Positions 48,321-56,644 of a stretch of DNA of 64,000 bases are shown piece after piece. The first letter of the stretch is position 1. Each line of letters starts with the position of its first letter. The position numbers and the translations under genes were made by a program. The stretch comes from Paraburkholderia bannensis. Its GTDB lineage: Bacteria; Pseudomonadota; Gammaproteobacteria; Burkholderiales; Burkholderiaceae. A model generated the notes under the pieces. It saw nothing but the letters and a program-made list of their open reading frames with translations. It was not told the DNA's origin and ran no database searches. The DNA lies in assembly GCF_014200455.1 (NCBI RefSeq), contig NZ_JACHBW010000001.1, positions 186,001 to 250,000 on the forward strand, written 5' to 3'.

Positions 48321-50930
48321 TTACTCCTCGCTTTCGCCCTCGCCTTCACCTTCGGCGATATCGCCGTCGGCATCGGCTTCTGCGACCTGTTGCAGGCCCG
48401 AGAGCTTCGTGCCTTCGTCAAGGCTGATGAGTGTAACACCTTGCGTTGCGCGGCCCATTTCGCGAATCTCCGAGACACGCGTGCGGATCAGCACACCCGT
48501 GGTCGTGATCAGCATGATCTGCGCTTCGGGGTCCACCAGCGTTGCCGCCACGACCTTGCCGTTGCGCTCCGACGTCTGGATCGCAATCATGCCCTTGGTG
48601 CCGCGGCCGTGACGCGTGTATTCGGTGATCGGCGTGCGCTTGCCGTAGCCGTTTTCGGTAGCGGTCAGCACGGACTGCTGTTCGTCGCCGGCCACCAGCA
48701 AGGCAATGACCTGCTGGTTGTCGTCGAGCTGCATGCCGCGCACGCCGCGTGCCTCGCGGCCCATCGGACGCACGTCGTTTTCGTCGAAGCGCACGGCCTT
48801 GCCGGCGTCCGAGAACAGCATCACGTCATGTTCACCGTCCGTGATGGCCGCGCCGATCAGGTAATCGCCGTCATCCAGACCGACCGCAATAATACCCTTG
48901 CGCAGCGGGCGGCTGAAGGCTTCGAGCGGGGTCTTCTTGACCGTACCGAGTGCCGTCGCCATAAACACGAACTGGTTGGCCGAGAATTCCTTCACCGGCA
49001 GCACGACGTTGATCTTCTCGCCATCCTGCAGCGGGAACATATTGACGATCGGGCGGCCACGCGAGTTGCGCGAACCTTGCGGAACCTCATAGACCTTGAC
49101 CCAGTACACGCGGCCACGGTTCGAGAAGCACAGGATGTGGTCGTGCGTATTGGCGATGAAGAGCGTGTCGATCCAGTCGTCTTCCTTCATCGAGGTCGCC
49201 TGCTTGCCACGGCCACCACGCTTTTGCGCGCGGTATTCCGAGAGCGGCTGCGACTTCACGTAACCCGAGTGCGACATGGTCACGACCATGTCCTGCGGCG
49301 TGATCAGATCTTCGGTGTTGAGTTCCGTCGCGTTCATCTCGATCTTCGAGCGGCGGGCGTCGCCGAACTCGCTCTTGATCGCGGTGAGTTCATCGGAAAT
49401 CATGGTCGTCACGCGCTCGGGGCGCGCGAGGATGTCGAGCAGGTCGGCGATCTGGGCCATCACTTCGCGGTACTCGCCGATGATCTTGTCCTGTTCCAGA
49501 CCCGTCAGGCGTTGCAAACGCATCTGCAGGATTTCCTGCGCCTGCGTATCGGACAGACGGTAGAGACCATCGCCCTGCATACCGTACAGCGGGTTGAGCC
49601 CTTCCGGACGGTAAGCCTCGCGGCCGCCCGCGCGGGCGTTGTCCTGCTCCGCGCGCGTGAGCATCTCGCGCACCAGCGACGAATCCCACGACTGGTTCAT
49701 CAACTCCTGCTTCGCGATCGGCGGCGTGGGCGCGGCCTTGATGATGGCGATGAAGTCGTCGATGTTGGCCAGCGCAACCGCCAGGCCTTCGAGCACGTGG
49801 CCGCGTTCGCGCGCCTTGCGCAGTTCGTACACCGTGCGGCGCGTGAGCACTTCGCGGCGGTGCGACAGGAAATGCTGGAGCATTTCCTTGAGGTTCAGCA
49901 GCTTCGGCTGGTTATCCACCAGCGCGACCATGTTCATGCCGAACGTGTCCTGCAGCTGCGTCGCCTTGTACAGATTGTTGAGCACCACTTCCGGCACTTC
50001 GCCGCGCTTGAGCTCGATCACGACACGCATGCCGCTCTTGTCGGACTCGTCGCGGATGTCGGAAATGCCTTCGAGCTTCTTCTCGTTGACGAGTTCGGCG
50101 ATGCGCTCAAGCAGCGAGCGCTTGTTCACCTGGTACGGCAGTTCGTCGACGATGATCGCCATGCGCTGGCCGCGATCGATCTCTTCGAAGTGCGTGAGCG
50201 CGCGCATCACGACGCGGCCGCGCCCCGTGCGATAGCCGTCGCGCACGCCTGCCACGCCGTAGATGATGCCGGCGGTCGGGAAATCGGGCGCGGGGATGAT
50301 CTCGATCAGTTCGTCGATGGTCGCTTCCGGCGTCTTGAGCAGATGCTGGCAGGCGTCGACAACTTCGTTGAGATTGTGCGGCGGAATATTCGTGGCCATG
50401 CCGACCGCGATACCCGACGAGCCATTGATCAGCAGATTCGGGATGCGCGCGGGCAGGATCAGCGGCTCGCTTTCGCTGCCGTCGTAGTTCGGCCCGAAGT
50501 CGACCGTTTCCTTGTCGATGTCGGCCAGCAGTTCATGACCGATTTTCGCCATGCGGATTTCGGTGTAACGCATGGCCGCGGCGTTGTCGCCGTCGATCGA
50601 ACCGAAGTTGCCCTGGCCGTCGACCAGCATGTAGCGCAGCGAGAAGTTCTGCGCCATCCGGACGATGGTGTCGTAGACAGCCGTGTCGCCGTGCGGATGG
50701 TATTTACCGATCACGTCGCCGACGATACGCGCCGACTTCTTATAGGCGCGGTTCCAGTCGTTGTTCAATTCGTGCATCGCGTACAGCACGCGCCGGTGCA
50801 CCGGCTTCAGGCCGTCGCGCACATCGGGAAGTGCCCGCCCGACGATCACGCTCATCGCGTAATCGAGATACGAGCGGCGCATTTCCTCCTCAAGGGAGAT
50901 AGGCAGAGTCTCTTTGGCGAATTGATCCAT
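48321..50930 (-). CDS. gyrA: DNA gyrase subunit A
   Basis: 869 residues. It breaks and rejoins DNA for negative supercoiling, in A2B2 with GyrB. Catalytic Tyr122 is in [10 protein letters not shown]. The quinolone region reads [11 protein letters not shown], with Thr83 and Asp87; Thr at 83 is the normal residue in several non-enteric genera. The GyrA box QKRGGRGK is present in the C-terminal pinwheel domain. The protein ends in an acidic Asp/Glu/Gly tail ([10 protein letters not shown]). Divergent from ompA across a 614-nt gap. Confidence 0.98.
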   Translation of the reverse strand: MDQFAKETLPISLEEEMRRSYLDYAMSVIVGRALPDVRDGLKPVHRRVLYAMHELNNDWNRAYKKSARIVGDVIGKYHPHGDTAVYDTIVRMAQNFSLRYMLVDGQGNFGSIDGDNAAAMRYTEIRMAKIGHELLADIDKETVDFGPNYDGSESEPLILPARIPNLLINGSSGIAVGMATNIPPHNLNEVVDACQHLLKTPEATIDELIEIIPAPDFPTAGIIYGVAGVRDGYRTGRGRVVMRALTHFEEIDRGQRMAIIVDELPYQVNKRSLLERIAELVNEKKLEGISDIRDESDKSGMRVVIELKRGEVPEVVLNNLYKATQLQDTFGMNMVALVDNQPKLLNLKEMLQHFLSHRREVLTRRTVYELRKARERGHVLEGLAVALANIDDFIAIIKAAPTPPIAKQELMNQSWDSSLVREMLTRAEQDNARAGGREAYRPEGLNPLYGMQGDGLYRLSDTQAQEILQMRLQRLTGLEQDKIIGEYREVMAQIADLLDILARPERVTTMISDELTAIKSEFGDARRSKIEMNATELNTEDLITPQDMVVTMSHSGYVKSQPLSEYRAQKRGGRGKQATSMKEDDWIDTLFIANTHDHILCFSNRGRVYWVKVYEVPQGSRNSRGRPIVNMFPLQDGEKINVVLPVKEFSANQFVFMATALGTVKKTPLEAFSRPLRKGIIAVGLDDGDYLIGAAITDGEHDVMLFSDAGKAVRFDENDVRPMGREARGVRGMQLDDNQQVIALLVAGDEQQSVLTATENGYGKRTPITEYTRHGRGTKGMIAIQTSERNGKVVAATLVDPEAQIMLITTTGVLIRTRVSEIREMGRATQGVTLISLDEGTKLSGLQQVAEADADGDIAEGEGEGESEE

Positions 50931-51338
50931 TATCGATGTCGTTGTCAGGCACGCGCGGTGCTACCGGCAAAAGCCGCCGGAAGCCACGCTTTGCACCCTG
51001 CTGTCGCATGGACGCCGCAGACGCAGCGCAATCTTCCGATTCTATCATGCGCGGCACCCCCGCCCGCCGTCCGGGCGCGATGTGCGTATACCTATTAGAG
51101 GGGGGATCTGGAGCGGCCTGTCAGCGGCTCAAAAACGCGTAGAACCACTCAGGCGGTAAACGGGTAAAGCGATGGGCGCGACAGTCGCTTCCACGCGACA
51201 CGAAAACCGCGCATTTAGCACTTGAATATGACAATAAACAGATCGCGCGAGACGGCCGCTTGCGCTCGCCCAACAACCAGGCACACTACCAGGAGATCGC
51301 ACGGGAACTTTTTGTTGCGGGTGTACCACATTCGACAA

Positions 51339-51368
51339 GCCCCAAAGAAAGGGGCGGATTTTTTTTAT
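51339..51368 (+). terminator. terminator-like hairpin in the ompA upstream region
   Basis: gcccc, a 7-nt A-rich loop, ggggc, then GGA and eight T residues. It lies about 177 nt upstream of the ompA ATG and about 90 nt upstream of the predicted ompA promoter, so it could end a short RNA of its own. Confidence 0.5.
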
Positions 51369-51459
51369 CGTTGGACGGGAACGATATGGCAAAATGCGAA
51401 CGCACAAAGAGTTAGACACCGCTCGAAGTCTACACAAGACGTGCCCCACGACGCGCCAA

Positions 51460-51468
51460 TGTTATACT
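51460..51468 (+). promoter_or_regulatory. extended -10 promoter of ompA
   Basis: TGTTATACT gives TGn followed by TATACT. No good -35 is needed for extended -10 promoters and none is obvious. Transcription would start about 70 nt before the ATG, leaving a leader with a GAGAGGAG ribosome-binding site. Confidence 0.6.
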
Positions 51469-51544
51469 TCGAGCAATGTATGACTTGTCTTCGTCATATG
51501 GCTCGCAGTAAACCTGCGGTAATCTCAATTTCGAGAGGAGAAAT

Positions 51545-52189
51545 ATGAATAAACTTTCAAAGCTCGCGTTCATTGCAGCTACCGCAGTAGTCGCTGCAAC
51601 CGCCCAAGCACAATCGGTGCCGGCGTCGCGACAAGCCGTCAATGACAACTGGGTGAATGGTACCGGCGAATACGTGTGGATGAACGGCACGAACGAGCTT
51701 TGCTGGCGCGATGCATTCTGGACGCCGGCCACGGCCAACGCAAAGTGCGATGGCGCACTGGTCGCCCAGGCTCCGACGCCGCCGGTCGCTCCGGTTGCTC
51801 CGGCAATCACCAGCCAGAAGATCACGTATCAAGCTGACGCCCTGTTCGACTTCGACAAGGCTACCCTGAAGCCGGCTGGCAAGGAAAAGCTGGACGATCT
51901 GGCAAGCAAGATCCAGGCTCTGAACCTCGAAGTCGTCGTTGCAACGGGCTACACGGACCGTATCGGTTCGGCAGCTTACAACGACCGCCTGTCGCTGCGC
52001 CGTGCGCAAGCCGTCAAGTCGTACCTCGTCAGCAAGGGTGTCCCGGCTGAGCGCGTGTACACGGAAGGCAAGGGCAAGCGTAACCCGGTCACGACGGGTT
52101 GCAACCAGAAGAACCGCAAGCAGCTGATCTCGTGCCTCGCACCGGATCGCCGCGTTGAAGTCGAAGTCGTCGGCACGCAAAAGCAGTAA
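51545..52189 (+). CDS. ompA: OmpA-family outer-membrane/peptidoglycan-binding protein
   Basis: 214 residues. Signal peptide of 22 residues (ending ATAQA). The N-terminal part is short with two Cys ([15 protein letters not shown]) and no beta-barrel, unlike enterobacterial OmpA; a Pro/Val linker ([12 protein letters not shown]) leads to the OmpA C-terminal domain ([46 protein letters not shown]), which binds diaminopimelate in peptidoglycan. This is the usual short OmpA-like protein of Burkholderiaceae. Optimal codons and a strong ribosome-binding site suggest high expression. Confidence 0.93.
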   Translation: MNKLSKLAFIAATAVVAATAQAQSVPASRQAVNDNWVNGTGEYVWMNGTNELCWRDAFWTPATANAKCDGALVAQAPTPPVAPVAPAITSQKITYQADALFDFDKATLKPAGKEKLDDLASKIQALNLEVVVATGYTDRIGSAAYNDRLSLRRAQAVKSYLVSKGVPAERVYTEGKGKRNPVTTGCNQKNRKQLISCLAPDRRVEVEVVGTQKQ

Positions 52190-52214
52190 TCTGCGAGCTG
52201 CGACAGCACGACTC

Positions 52215-52243
52215 AAAAGCCCCGCCCCGGCGGGGCTTTTTTA
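52215..52243 (+). terminator. intrinsic terminator of ompA
   Basis: agccccgcc/ggcggggct stem with a 2-nt centre followed by six T residues, 27 nt after the ompA stop. Confidence 0.92.
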
Positions 52244-52419
52244 TTGCGCACCCGTATTGCGCACCCGGTTTGAGCCGCGTCAATGCGTTGGGCATGAGGC
52301 CTGCTCGAATCGCTGAGGGGCAGGCGCGCATATTGCCGCCCTGTTTTGCCGTCACCCACGAGCGCCTTTATACTCTGGGCTTGTTCCACCTTCGCTTGCG
52401 CGCTTCAGGCCAATCCGAC

Positions 52420-53118
52420 ATGACGAATGCCGATCCCCACGAACTGCAGAAATTCAGCGATCTCGCTCATCGCTGGTGGGACCCGAACGCGGAGTTCAAG
52501 CCTCTGCACGAGCTGAACCCCATCCGCCTCGGCTGGATCGACAGCCACGCCCATCTGACGGGCAAGCGTGTACTCGATATCGGTTGCGGCGGCGGCATCC
52601 TGTCGGAATCGATGGCCGGGCTTGGCGCGAATGTGAAAGGCATCGACCTCTCCAGCGAAGCGCTGGGCGTGGCCGATCTGCATAGCCTGGAAAGCGGCAT
52701 CACGCTGGAATACGAAGAGATCGCCGCCGAAGCGATCGCCGCGCGCGAGCCCGGCTCGTTCGACGTGGTCACCTGCATGGAAATGCTTGAGCACGTGCCC
52801 GAGCCGCTGAGCGTGGTCAAAGCCTGCGCAACGTTGGTGAAGCCGGGCGGCTGGGTCTTCTTCTCCACGCTCAACCGCAACGTGAAGTCCTATCTGCTGG
52901 CCGTGATCGGCGCGGAATACATCGCGCAGATGCTGCCCAAGGGCACGCACGACTATGCGCGCTTCATCCGCCCGTCGGAGCTTGCTGGCTTCGCCCGTCA
53001 AGCCGGCCTGACAGCAGCCGAGATCAAGGGCATCACCTATAACCCGCTCACGCGCCGTTTCGCCCTGTCGAACGACTCAAGCGTCAATTACATGATCGCC
53101 TGCCGGCGTCCCGCGTAA
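52420..53118 (+). CDS. ubiG: ubiquinone biosynthesis O-methyltransferase UbiG
   Basis: 232 residues from [22 protein letters not shown]; the frame is open to 52270 but the family starts here. SAM-dependent methylation of two hydroxyls in ubiquinone synthesis. Motif [30 protein letters not shown], and the C-terminal [18 protein letters not shown] and YNPLTRRF are specific to UbiG. Followed by gph after 29 nt. Confidence 0.95.
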   Translation: MTNADPHELQKFSDLAHRWWDPNAEFKPLHELNPIRLGWIDSHAHLTGKRVLDIGCGGGILSESMAGLGANVKGIDLSSEALGVADLHSLESGITLEYEEIAAEAIAAREPGSFDVVTCMEMLEHVPEPLSVVKACATLVKPGGWVFFSTLNRNVKSYLLAVIGAEYIAQMLPKGTHDYARFIRPSELAGFARQAGLTAAEIKGITYNPLTRRFALSNDSSVNYMIACRRPA

Positions 53119-53147
53119 GCTCCGCGTGCGCCCTGTTTCTTCCTGAC

Positions 53148-53864
53148 ATGACCCAGACCACGCCTGAGCAAAACCCGGCGCACTGCGCAGCGCTGCGCGC
53201 CTGCGACGCCGTCCTGTTCGACTTCGACGGCACGCTCGCCGATACGGCGCCCGACCTCGCGGCCGCCGTCAACCAGATGCGCCATGCGCGCGGTCTGGCG
53301 CCCACGCCCTACGAGAAACTGCGCCCGCTGGCGTCCGCCGGCGCGCGCGGCCTGATCGGCGGCGCCTTCGGCATCGGCCCGGACGACCGCGAGTTCGCCG
53401 CGATGCGCGAAGAATTCCTTGCCAACTACGCGGCCAACCTGCGCGTGGAAACCGCGCTGTTCGCGGGCATCGACGCAGTGCTCGACGACCTCGACGCGCG
53501 CGGCGTGCGTTGGGGCATCGTCACCAACAAGGTGGCGCGCCTGACCGATCCGCTCGTCAAACTGATGCACCTGGACACGCGCGCCGCCTGCGTGGTGAGC
53601 GGCGATACGACACCGTATTCCAAGCCCCACCCTGCACCGCTGCTGCACGCGGCGCAGGCGCTCGGCATCGACGCCACACGCCTGGTCTACGTCGGCGACG
53701 ATCTGCGCGATGTGCAGGCCGGCCACGCCGCAGGCATGGCGACGATCGCCGCCGGCTACGGTTACTGCGGCAACGTCGAGCCGCCCGCGCAGTGGAACGC
53801 CGATTTCGTGGCCGATACCACCGAGTCCCTGTTCGCCCTGCTCCAGCACGTACAGCCTGCTTGA
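53148..53864 (+). CDS. gph: phosphoglycolate phosphatase
   Basis: 238 residues. HAD hydrolase that removes 2-phosphoglycolate formed during DNA repair. Motif I VLFDFDGTLADTAPDL with nucleophile Asp, motif II IVTNK, motif III KPHPAPLLHAA, motif IV VYVGDDLRDVQAGHAAGM. The ubiG-gph pair is common in beta- and gammaproteobacteria. MupP-like activity on MurNAc-6P is an alternative for this clade. Confidence 0.9.
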   Translation: MTQTTPEQNPAHCAALRACDAVLFDFDGTLADTAPDLAAAVNQMRHARGLAPTPYEKLRPLASAGARGLIGGAFGIGPDDREFAAMREEFLANYAANLRVETALFAGIDAVLDDLDARGVRWGIVTNKVARLTDPLVKLMHLDTRAACVVSGDTTPYSKPHPAPLLHAAQALGIDATRLVYVGDDLRDVQAGHAAGMATIAAGYGYCGNVEPPAQWNADFVADTTESLFALLQHVQPA

Positions 53865-53939
53865 GCGGCAACCTTGGGGGCGCGTCAGAGGCCGCCGCGC
53901 CCCTTGAAAAGGGCACGGTTCGCCTCATCTGCCGAACTA

Positions 53940-53948
53940 TGGGATAAT
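53940..53948 (+). promoter_or_regulatory. extended -10 promoter candidate for ssrA
   Basis: TGGGATAAT (TGn plus GATAAT) lies 13 nt before the mature tmRNA 5' end. A -35 match is poor. Confidence 0.45.
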
Positions 53949-53961
53949 TGATCCTTCCTCT

Positions 53962-54331
53962 GGGGCCGACCTGGTTTCGACAGGGGTTATGAAGTAGGCA
54001 GGGCATGCCGAGGACCCGTCACCTCGTTAATCAATGGGAAAATCGTAACTGCAAACGACGATACGTTCGCACTGGCAGCCTAAGGGCCGCCGTCCTCTGC
54101 CTGGCTCACTGACGGGCTAGTGTCGCAAGACCGGTAGCAATACCGCCAGAGGTCATTTACGTCAGTTAAGCTCTGTCGGCGTCACGACGCCAGAGTCGAA
54201 AATCTAGTGAATCGCCGTAGCGCAGCGTGTTCGTCCGCGTCGCTCCGGTTAAATCAAACGACTGAACTACGCATGTAGAACTGTTTATGGATTGCTTCTG
54301 GACGCGGGTTCGATTCCCGCCGGCTCCACCA
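53962..54331 (+). ncRNA. ssrA: transfer-messenger RNA (tmRNA)
   Basis: 370 nt. The 5' end ggggccgacctggtttcgac and 3' end ggttcgattcccgccggctccacca form the tRNA-Ala-like part (T loop gttcgattc, encoded CCA, G-C rich acceptor with the pairing gggcc/ggctcc). The tag reading frame at 54051-54083 reads ANDDTFALAA then stop. Works with SmpB to free stalled ribosomes and mark products for ClpXP. One-piece form, as in most beta-proteobacteria. Confidence 0.97.
54051..54083 (+). other. tmRNA tag reading frame (ANDDTFALAA)
   Basis: Ten codons and TAA; resume codon GCA at 54051. The C-terminal ALAA is the degradation signal. The sequence is of the Burkholderia type. Confidence 0.95.
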
Positions 54332-54354
54332 GAATTTGCTGCAGCAAAATAGAA

Positions 54355-54394
54355 ACTCGCGAACGCTTTTAAAAGCGTCGCGAGTTTTTTGTTT
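54355..54394 (+). terminator. intrinsic terminator of ssrA
   Basis: Stem ctcgcgaacgctttt/aaaagcgtcgcgag with one bulged A, then TTTTTTGTTTTT, 24 nt after the tmRNA 3' end. Confidence 0.9.
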
Positions 54395-54432
54395 TTGCAG
54401 CGCAATAAATCTGTAACAAAGTTTGACCAAAT

Positions 54433-54462
54433 AAAAAGCGGCGCACGATGCGCCGCTTTTTA
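54433..54462. terminator. bidirectional terminator
   Basis: 13-bp stem aaaaagcggcgca/tgcgccgcttttt with a 3-nt loop. It separates ssrA from the convergent small secreted protein gene and probably serves the latter. Confidence 0.88.
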
Positions 54463-54491
54463 TTTCAAGATTTGCAAAAAAATCCCGACAT

Positions 54492-54758
54492 TTAATTATC
54501 TTGCGGGCACTGCAGATTACAGCCGTTCGGGTCGCCCAGATCGCCCTTCTTGCGCATTGCCGACGTTTTGCCGTGCTGATATTTACTGGACGGTGCAGAC
54601 GCGGCGAACTGCATCTGCGGATGTTCCTGGAGACGGAATTCGTCGGTCAGGATGCCGCCTGGCACGCCGGGCGAGTTCTGCGCGAATGCGACGTCGATGG
54701 TGGCAAACAGCACGCCTGCGGTTGCAGCAGCTGCACAAACATTGAGCAAGAATTTCAT
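54492..54758 (-). CDS. small secreted protein with C-terminal CxxxC, unknown function
   Basis: 88 residues from MKFLLNVCAAAATAGVLF; frames further upstream are not export-like. The signal peptide is about 26 residues (ending VAFA). The mature part of about 62 residues is polar (GVPGGILTDEFRLQEHPQMQF) and ends GCNLQCPQDN, in which two Cys three residues apart could form a disulfide or bind metal. I do not recognise the family. It lies between tmRNA and the FdsR-like gene with a terminator on its 3' side. Confidence 0.7.
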   Translation of the reverse strand: MKFLLNVCAAAATAGVLFATIDVAFAQNSPGVPGGILTDEFRLQEHPQMQFAASAPSSKYQHGKTSAMRKKGDLGDPNGCNLQCPQDN

Positions 54759-54899
54759 GGTCGATCGGCGCGGACGGCGCGCATCTGGAACGGGGGAGCT
54801 TATACCGGTCGAAAGTATCACAAAAACTCGCCGATTCTGCAGCGCAGGCTTACGGAGAAATTGCTCTGCGTTACAAGGCCTGAGCGCGCCGGCCTCCGC

Positions 54900-55985
54900 T
54901 CAAGCCGCGAAAGCGTGGCCCAGCCAGCCTTCGCCGAGGGGCACGACCGTGCCGCACTCGCCCGGATCGTAACCCTGCAGCTGCGCCACCGACGCCCCGA
55001 ACGGCTCGCCGCGCAGCAGTTCGAGCACCGCGGCCAGCGGCTCGCGTTCAAGCTGGCTGCGCTCGCAGGCGAAGTAGTAGTCCTCGTCGACGATGGGGAT
55101 GAAGTCGAGGCCGAAGTGGTGCGCCGCCGGCTCGACACCGAAGCCCACGTCGGCCATCCCGCTCGCCACGAACGCCGCGATCGCCGAATGCGTGAGTTCC
55201 GCCGACGCATACCCGTTCACGCGATCCGGATCGACGCCAATACGCGTGAGCAGCAGGTCGATCAAGAGGCGCGTGCCTGAGCCCGGCTGACGGTTCACGA
55301 AACGGATGTCGGCGCGCGCGAGGTCGGCAAGACCGGCGATCCCGCGCGGGTTGCCGCGCTCCACAAACAGGCCCTGCTTGCGGCGCGTGAGATGGATCAG
55401 CACATGCCGCTGAGGATCGAGCCAGTTGCGGTAGGCATCGGCGCAGGCTGCGCGGAATTCGCCACGCGGCAGATGAAAGCCCGCGAGATCACATTCACCG
55501 CGCGCGAGCGCCGTAATGGCATCGGCGCTATCGCGGTATTTGATTTCGACGGGCACCTGATCGCCGACCAGCGCCGTGACCAGCGCGGCCACGGCATAGC
55601 CGTGCGAGGCGTGGATGCGCAGATCCTGCACATCGGGCGCGAGCCAGCGGTTTAGGTCGCTCGCCACTTCGCTGGCAAGCGCCTGGAGATTGCCGTGCAG
55701 GCGCTCGGCGCACAGACGCTGCGAGCGCAGCACCGCCTCGCCGAGTTCCGACAGCACCGAGCCCCGGCCGCGCGCCTTGGCGATCAGCGCGCCGCCCAGG
55801 CGCTCTTCGACATCGCGCAACAAACCCCACGCGTGGCGATAGGACAAACCCTTACGCTGCGCGGCCTGCGCAATGCTGCCTTCTTCCGCGACGAGCGCGA
55901 GCAGCGGCACAACGTCCGTCAGGCTTGCCTCGCGGCCATCCGCGTCGCGCACGACCAGTTGCGCATGGCAATCGACCTTGATCAT
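54900..55985 (-). CDS. fdsR: ModE-type HTH / periplasmic-binding-fold regulator, FdsR-like
   Basis: 361 residues. N-terminal winged HTH of ModE/LysR kind (LLALVAEEGSIAQAAQRKGLSYRHAWGLLRDVEERLGG), then, from about 115, a substrate-binding domain (IHASHGYAVAALVTALVG ... RFVNRQPGSGTRLLIDLLLTRIGVDPDRVNGY) of the molybdate/PBP type. Divergent from fdsG with 131 nt between starts, like fdsR of Cupriavidus necator, so it likely controls the formate dehydrogenase operon in response to formate or molybdenum status. The ligand is inference. Confidence 0.78.
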   Translation of the reverse strand: MIKVDCHAQLVVRDADGREASLTDVVPLLALVAEEGSIAQAAQRKGLSYRHAWGLLRDVEERLGGALIAKARGRGSVLSELGEAVLRSQRLCAERLHGNLQALASEVASDLNRWLAPDVQDLRIHASHGYAVAALVTALVGDQVPVEIKYRDSADAITALARGECDLAGFHLPRGEFRAACADAYRNWLDPQRHVLIHLTRRKQGLFVERGNPRGIAGLADLARADIRFVNRQPGSGTRLLIDLLLTRIGVDPDRVNGYASAELTHSAIAAFVASGMADVGFGVEPAAHHFGLDFIPIVDEDYYFACERSQLEREPLAAVLELLRGEPFGASVAQLQGYDPGECGTVVPLGEGWLGHAFAA

Positions 55986-56064
55986 TATGAAGTCTTCCTT
56001 CCTATTGCAACGGCCATTCTACGGGCCTATTGTTCGTCCATACTACAAGACAACCCCAGCATAG

Positions 56065-56092
56065 ATGCACACTTTATGAATAACAAGTGCAT
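56065..56092. promoter_or_regulatory. imperfect inverted repeat in the fdsR-fdsG gap
   Basis: atgcacactt and aagtgcat, separated by 10 nt, form an imperfect palindrome (a 2-nt insertion in one arm). It lies 25-52 nt upstream of the fdsG start, over a T/A-rich segment that could be the -10 region. Candidate FdsR operator. Confidence 0.4.
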
Positions 56093-56116
56093 ATATGCCC
56101 CTGGAGGAGCCTCACA

Positions 56117-56644
56117 ATGGACGAGACAAAATCGCCTTCAGCCGCGCTTTCCAGCGCGACGGCTGAAGCGCTCGTGCAGCGTCACGCGCTGCCTGGCCGC
56201 ACCCTGCTTGCGATCCTGCACGCGATCCAGGACGAACTCGGTTACGTGCCGCCAGCCGCCATCGCGCCGCTCGGCAAGACGCTGAATCTCTCGCGCGCAG
56301 AGGTGCATGGCGTGCTCACCTACTACCACCATTTCCGTACCGCGCCGCCTGCGCCCGTCGTCGTCCAGCTGTGCCGCGCCGAAGCGTGCCGCAGCATGGG
56401 CGGCGAAGCGCTCGCACAGCATGCCGAAGCGCAAACGGGATGCCGCTTCGGCGCGCATGAACCGGCATCGGCGCACTGCGTCGCGCTGGAATCGGTCTAT
56501 TGCCTCGGCCAGTGCGCGCTTTCGCCCGCCATGATGATTAACGGCAGCTTGCACGCAAAAGTGACCCCGCAGAAGTTCGATGCGTTGCTCGCGAACGCGC
56601 TCGCAGCCACGGCGGCCACGGCCCGCACCGAGGAGGCCGCATGA
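56117..56644 (+). CDS. fdsG: NAD-dependent formate dehydrogenase gamma subunit
   Basis: 175 residues from MDETKSPSAAL, with a GGAGGAG ribosome-binding site at 56103-56109. NuoE-like [2Fe-2S] protein: TLLAILHAIQDELGYVPPAAI, VHGVLTYYHHFRT, the Cys ligands in LCRAEACRSMGG and VYCLGQCALSPAMMING. It transfers electrons inside the FdsGBA complex. The stop overlaps fdsB by 4 nt (ATGA). Confidence 0.94.
   Translation: MDETKSPSAALSSATAEALVQRHALPGRTLLAILHAIQDELGYVPPAAIAPLGKTLNLSRAEVHGVLTYYHHFRTAPPAPVVVQLCRAEACRSMGGEALAQHAEAQTGCRFGAHEPASAHCVALESVYCLGQCALSPAMMINGSLHAKVTPQKFDALLANALAATAATARTEEAA

Larger units (their letters stand above)
50931..51544. promoter_or_regulatory. 614-nt divergent gyrA/ompA control region
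   Basis: This is the longest non-coding stretch. The gyrA side (50931-51100) should hold its promoter. The ompA side has a hairpin with a T-run (51339-51368) and a clear extended -10 (51460-51468). Short open frames on either strand lack good starts or ribosome-binding sites, so I call none of them a gene. Confidence 0.6.

Noticed and set aside
48880..50700. Quinolone-resistance change at GyrA residue 83
   Set aside because: Thr83 differs from E. coli Ser83, but Thr is the normal residue in several non-enteric genera, and Asp87 is intact. It is no sign of selected resistance.
48390..51098. A 902-codon open frame antisense to gyrA
   Set aside because: It lies opposite to a complete, conserved gyrA and its translation (His/Arg/Val-rich) has no family-like sequence. 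Long antisense frames are expected at this GC content.
51222..51548. A possible small gene between gyrA and ompA (several plus-strand frames, one reading EIARELFVAGVPHS)
   Set aside because: The frame with protein-like sequence has no ATG or GTG start and no ribosome-binding site; the ATG frame has random-looking composition and runs through the hairpin and the ompA promoter.
52240..52270. Short direct repeat attgcgcacccg after ompA
   Set aside because: Two copies of 12 nt, partly overlapping terminator trail sequence; too short and too common in composition to be an attachment site or element.
54166..54405. A 79-codon minus-strand frame over the tmRNA
   Set aside because: It overlaps the tmRNA 3' half. 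Its GGAGGNRTRV-like piece is just the reverse complement of the tRNA-like end, a known source of false protein annotations.
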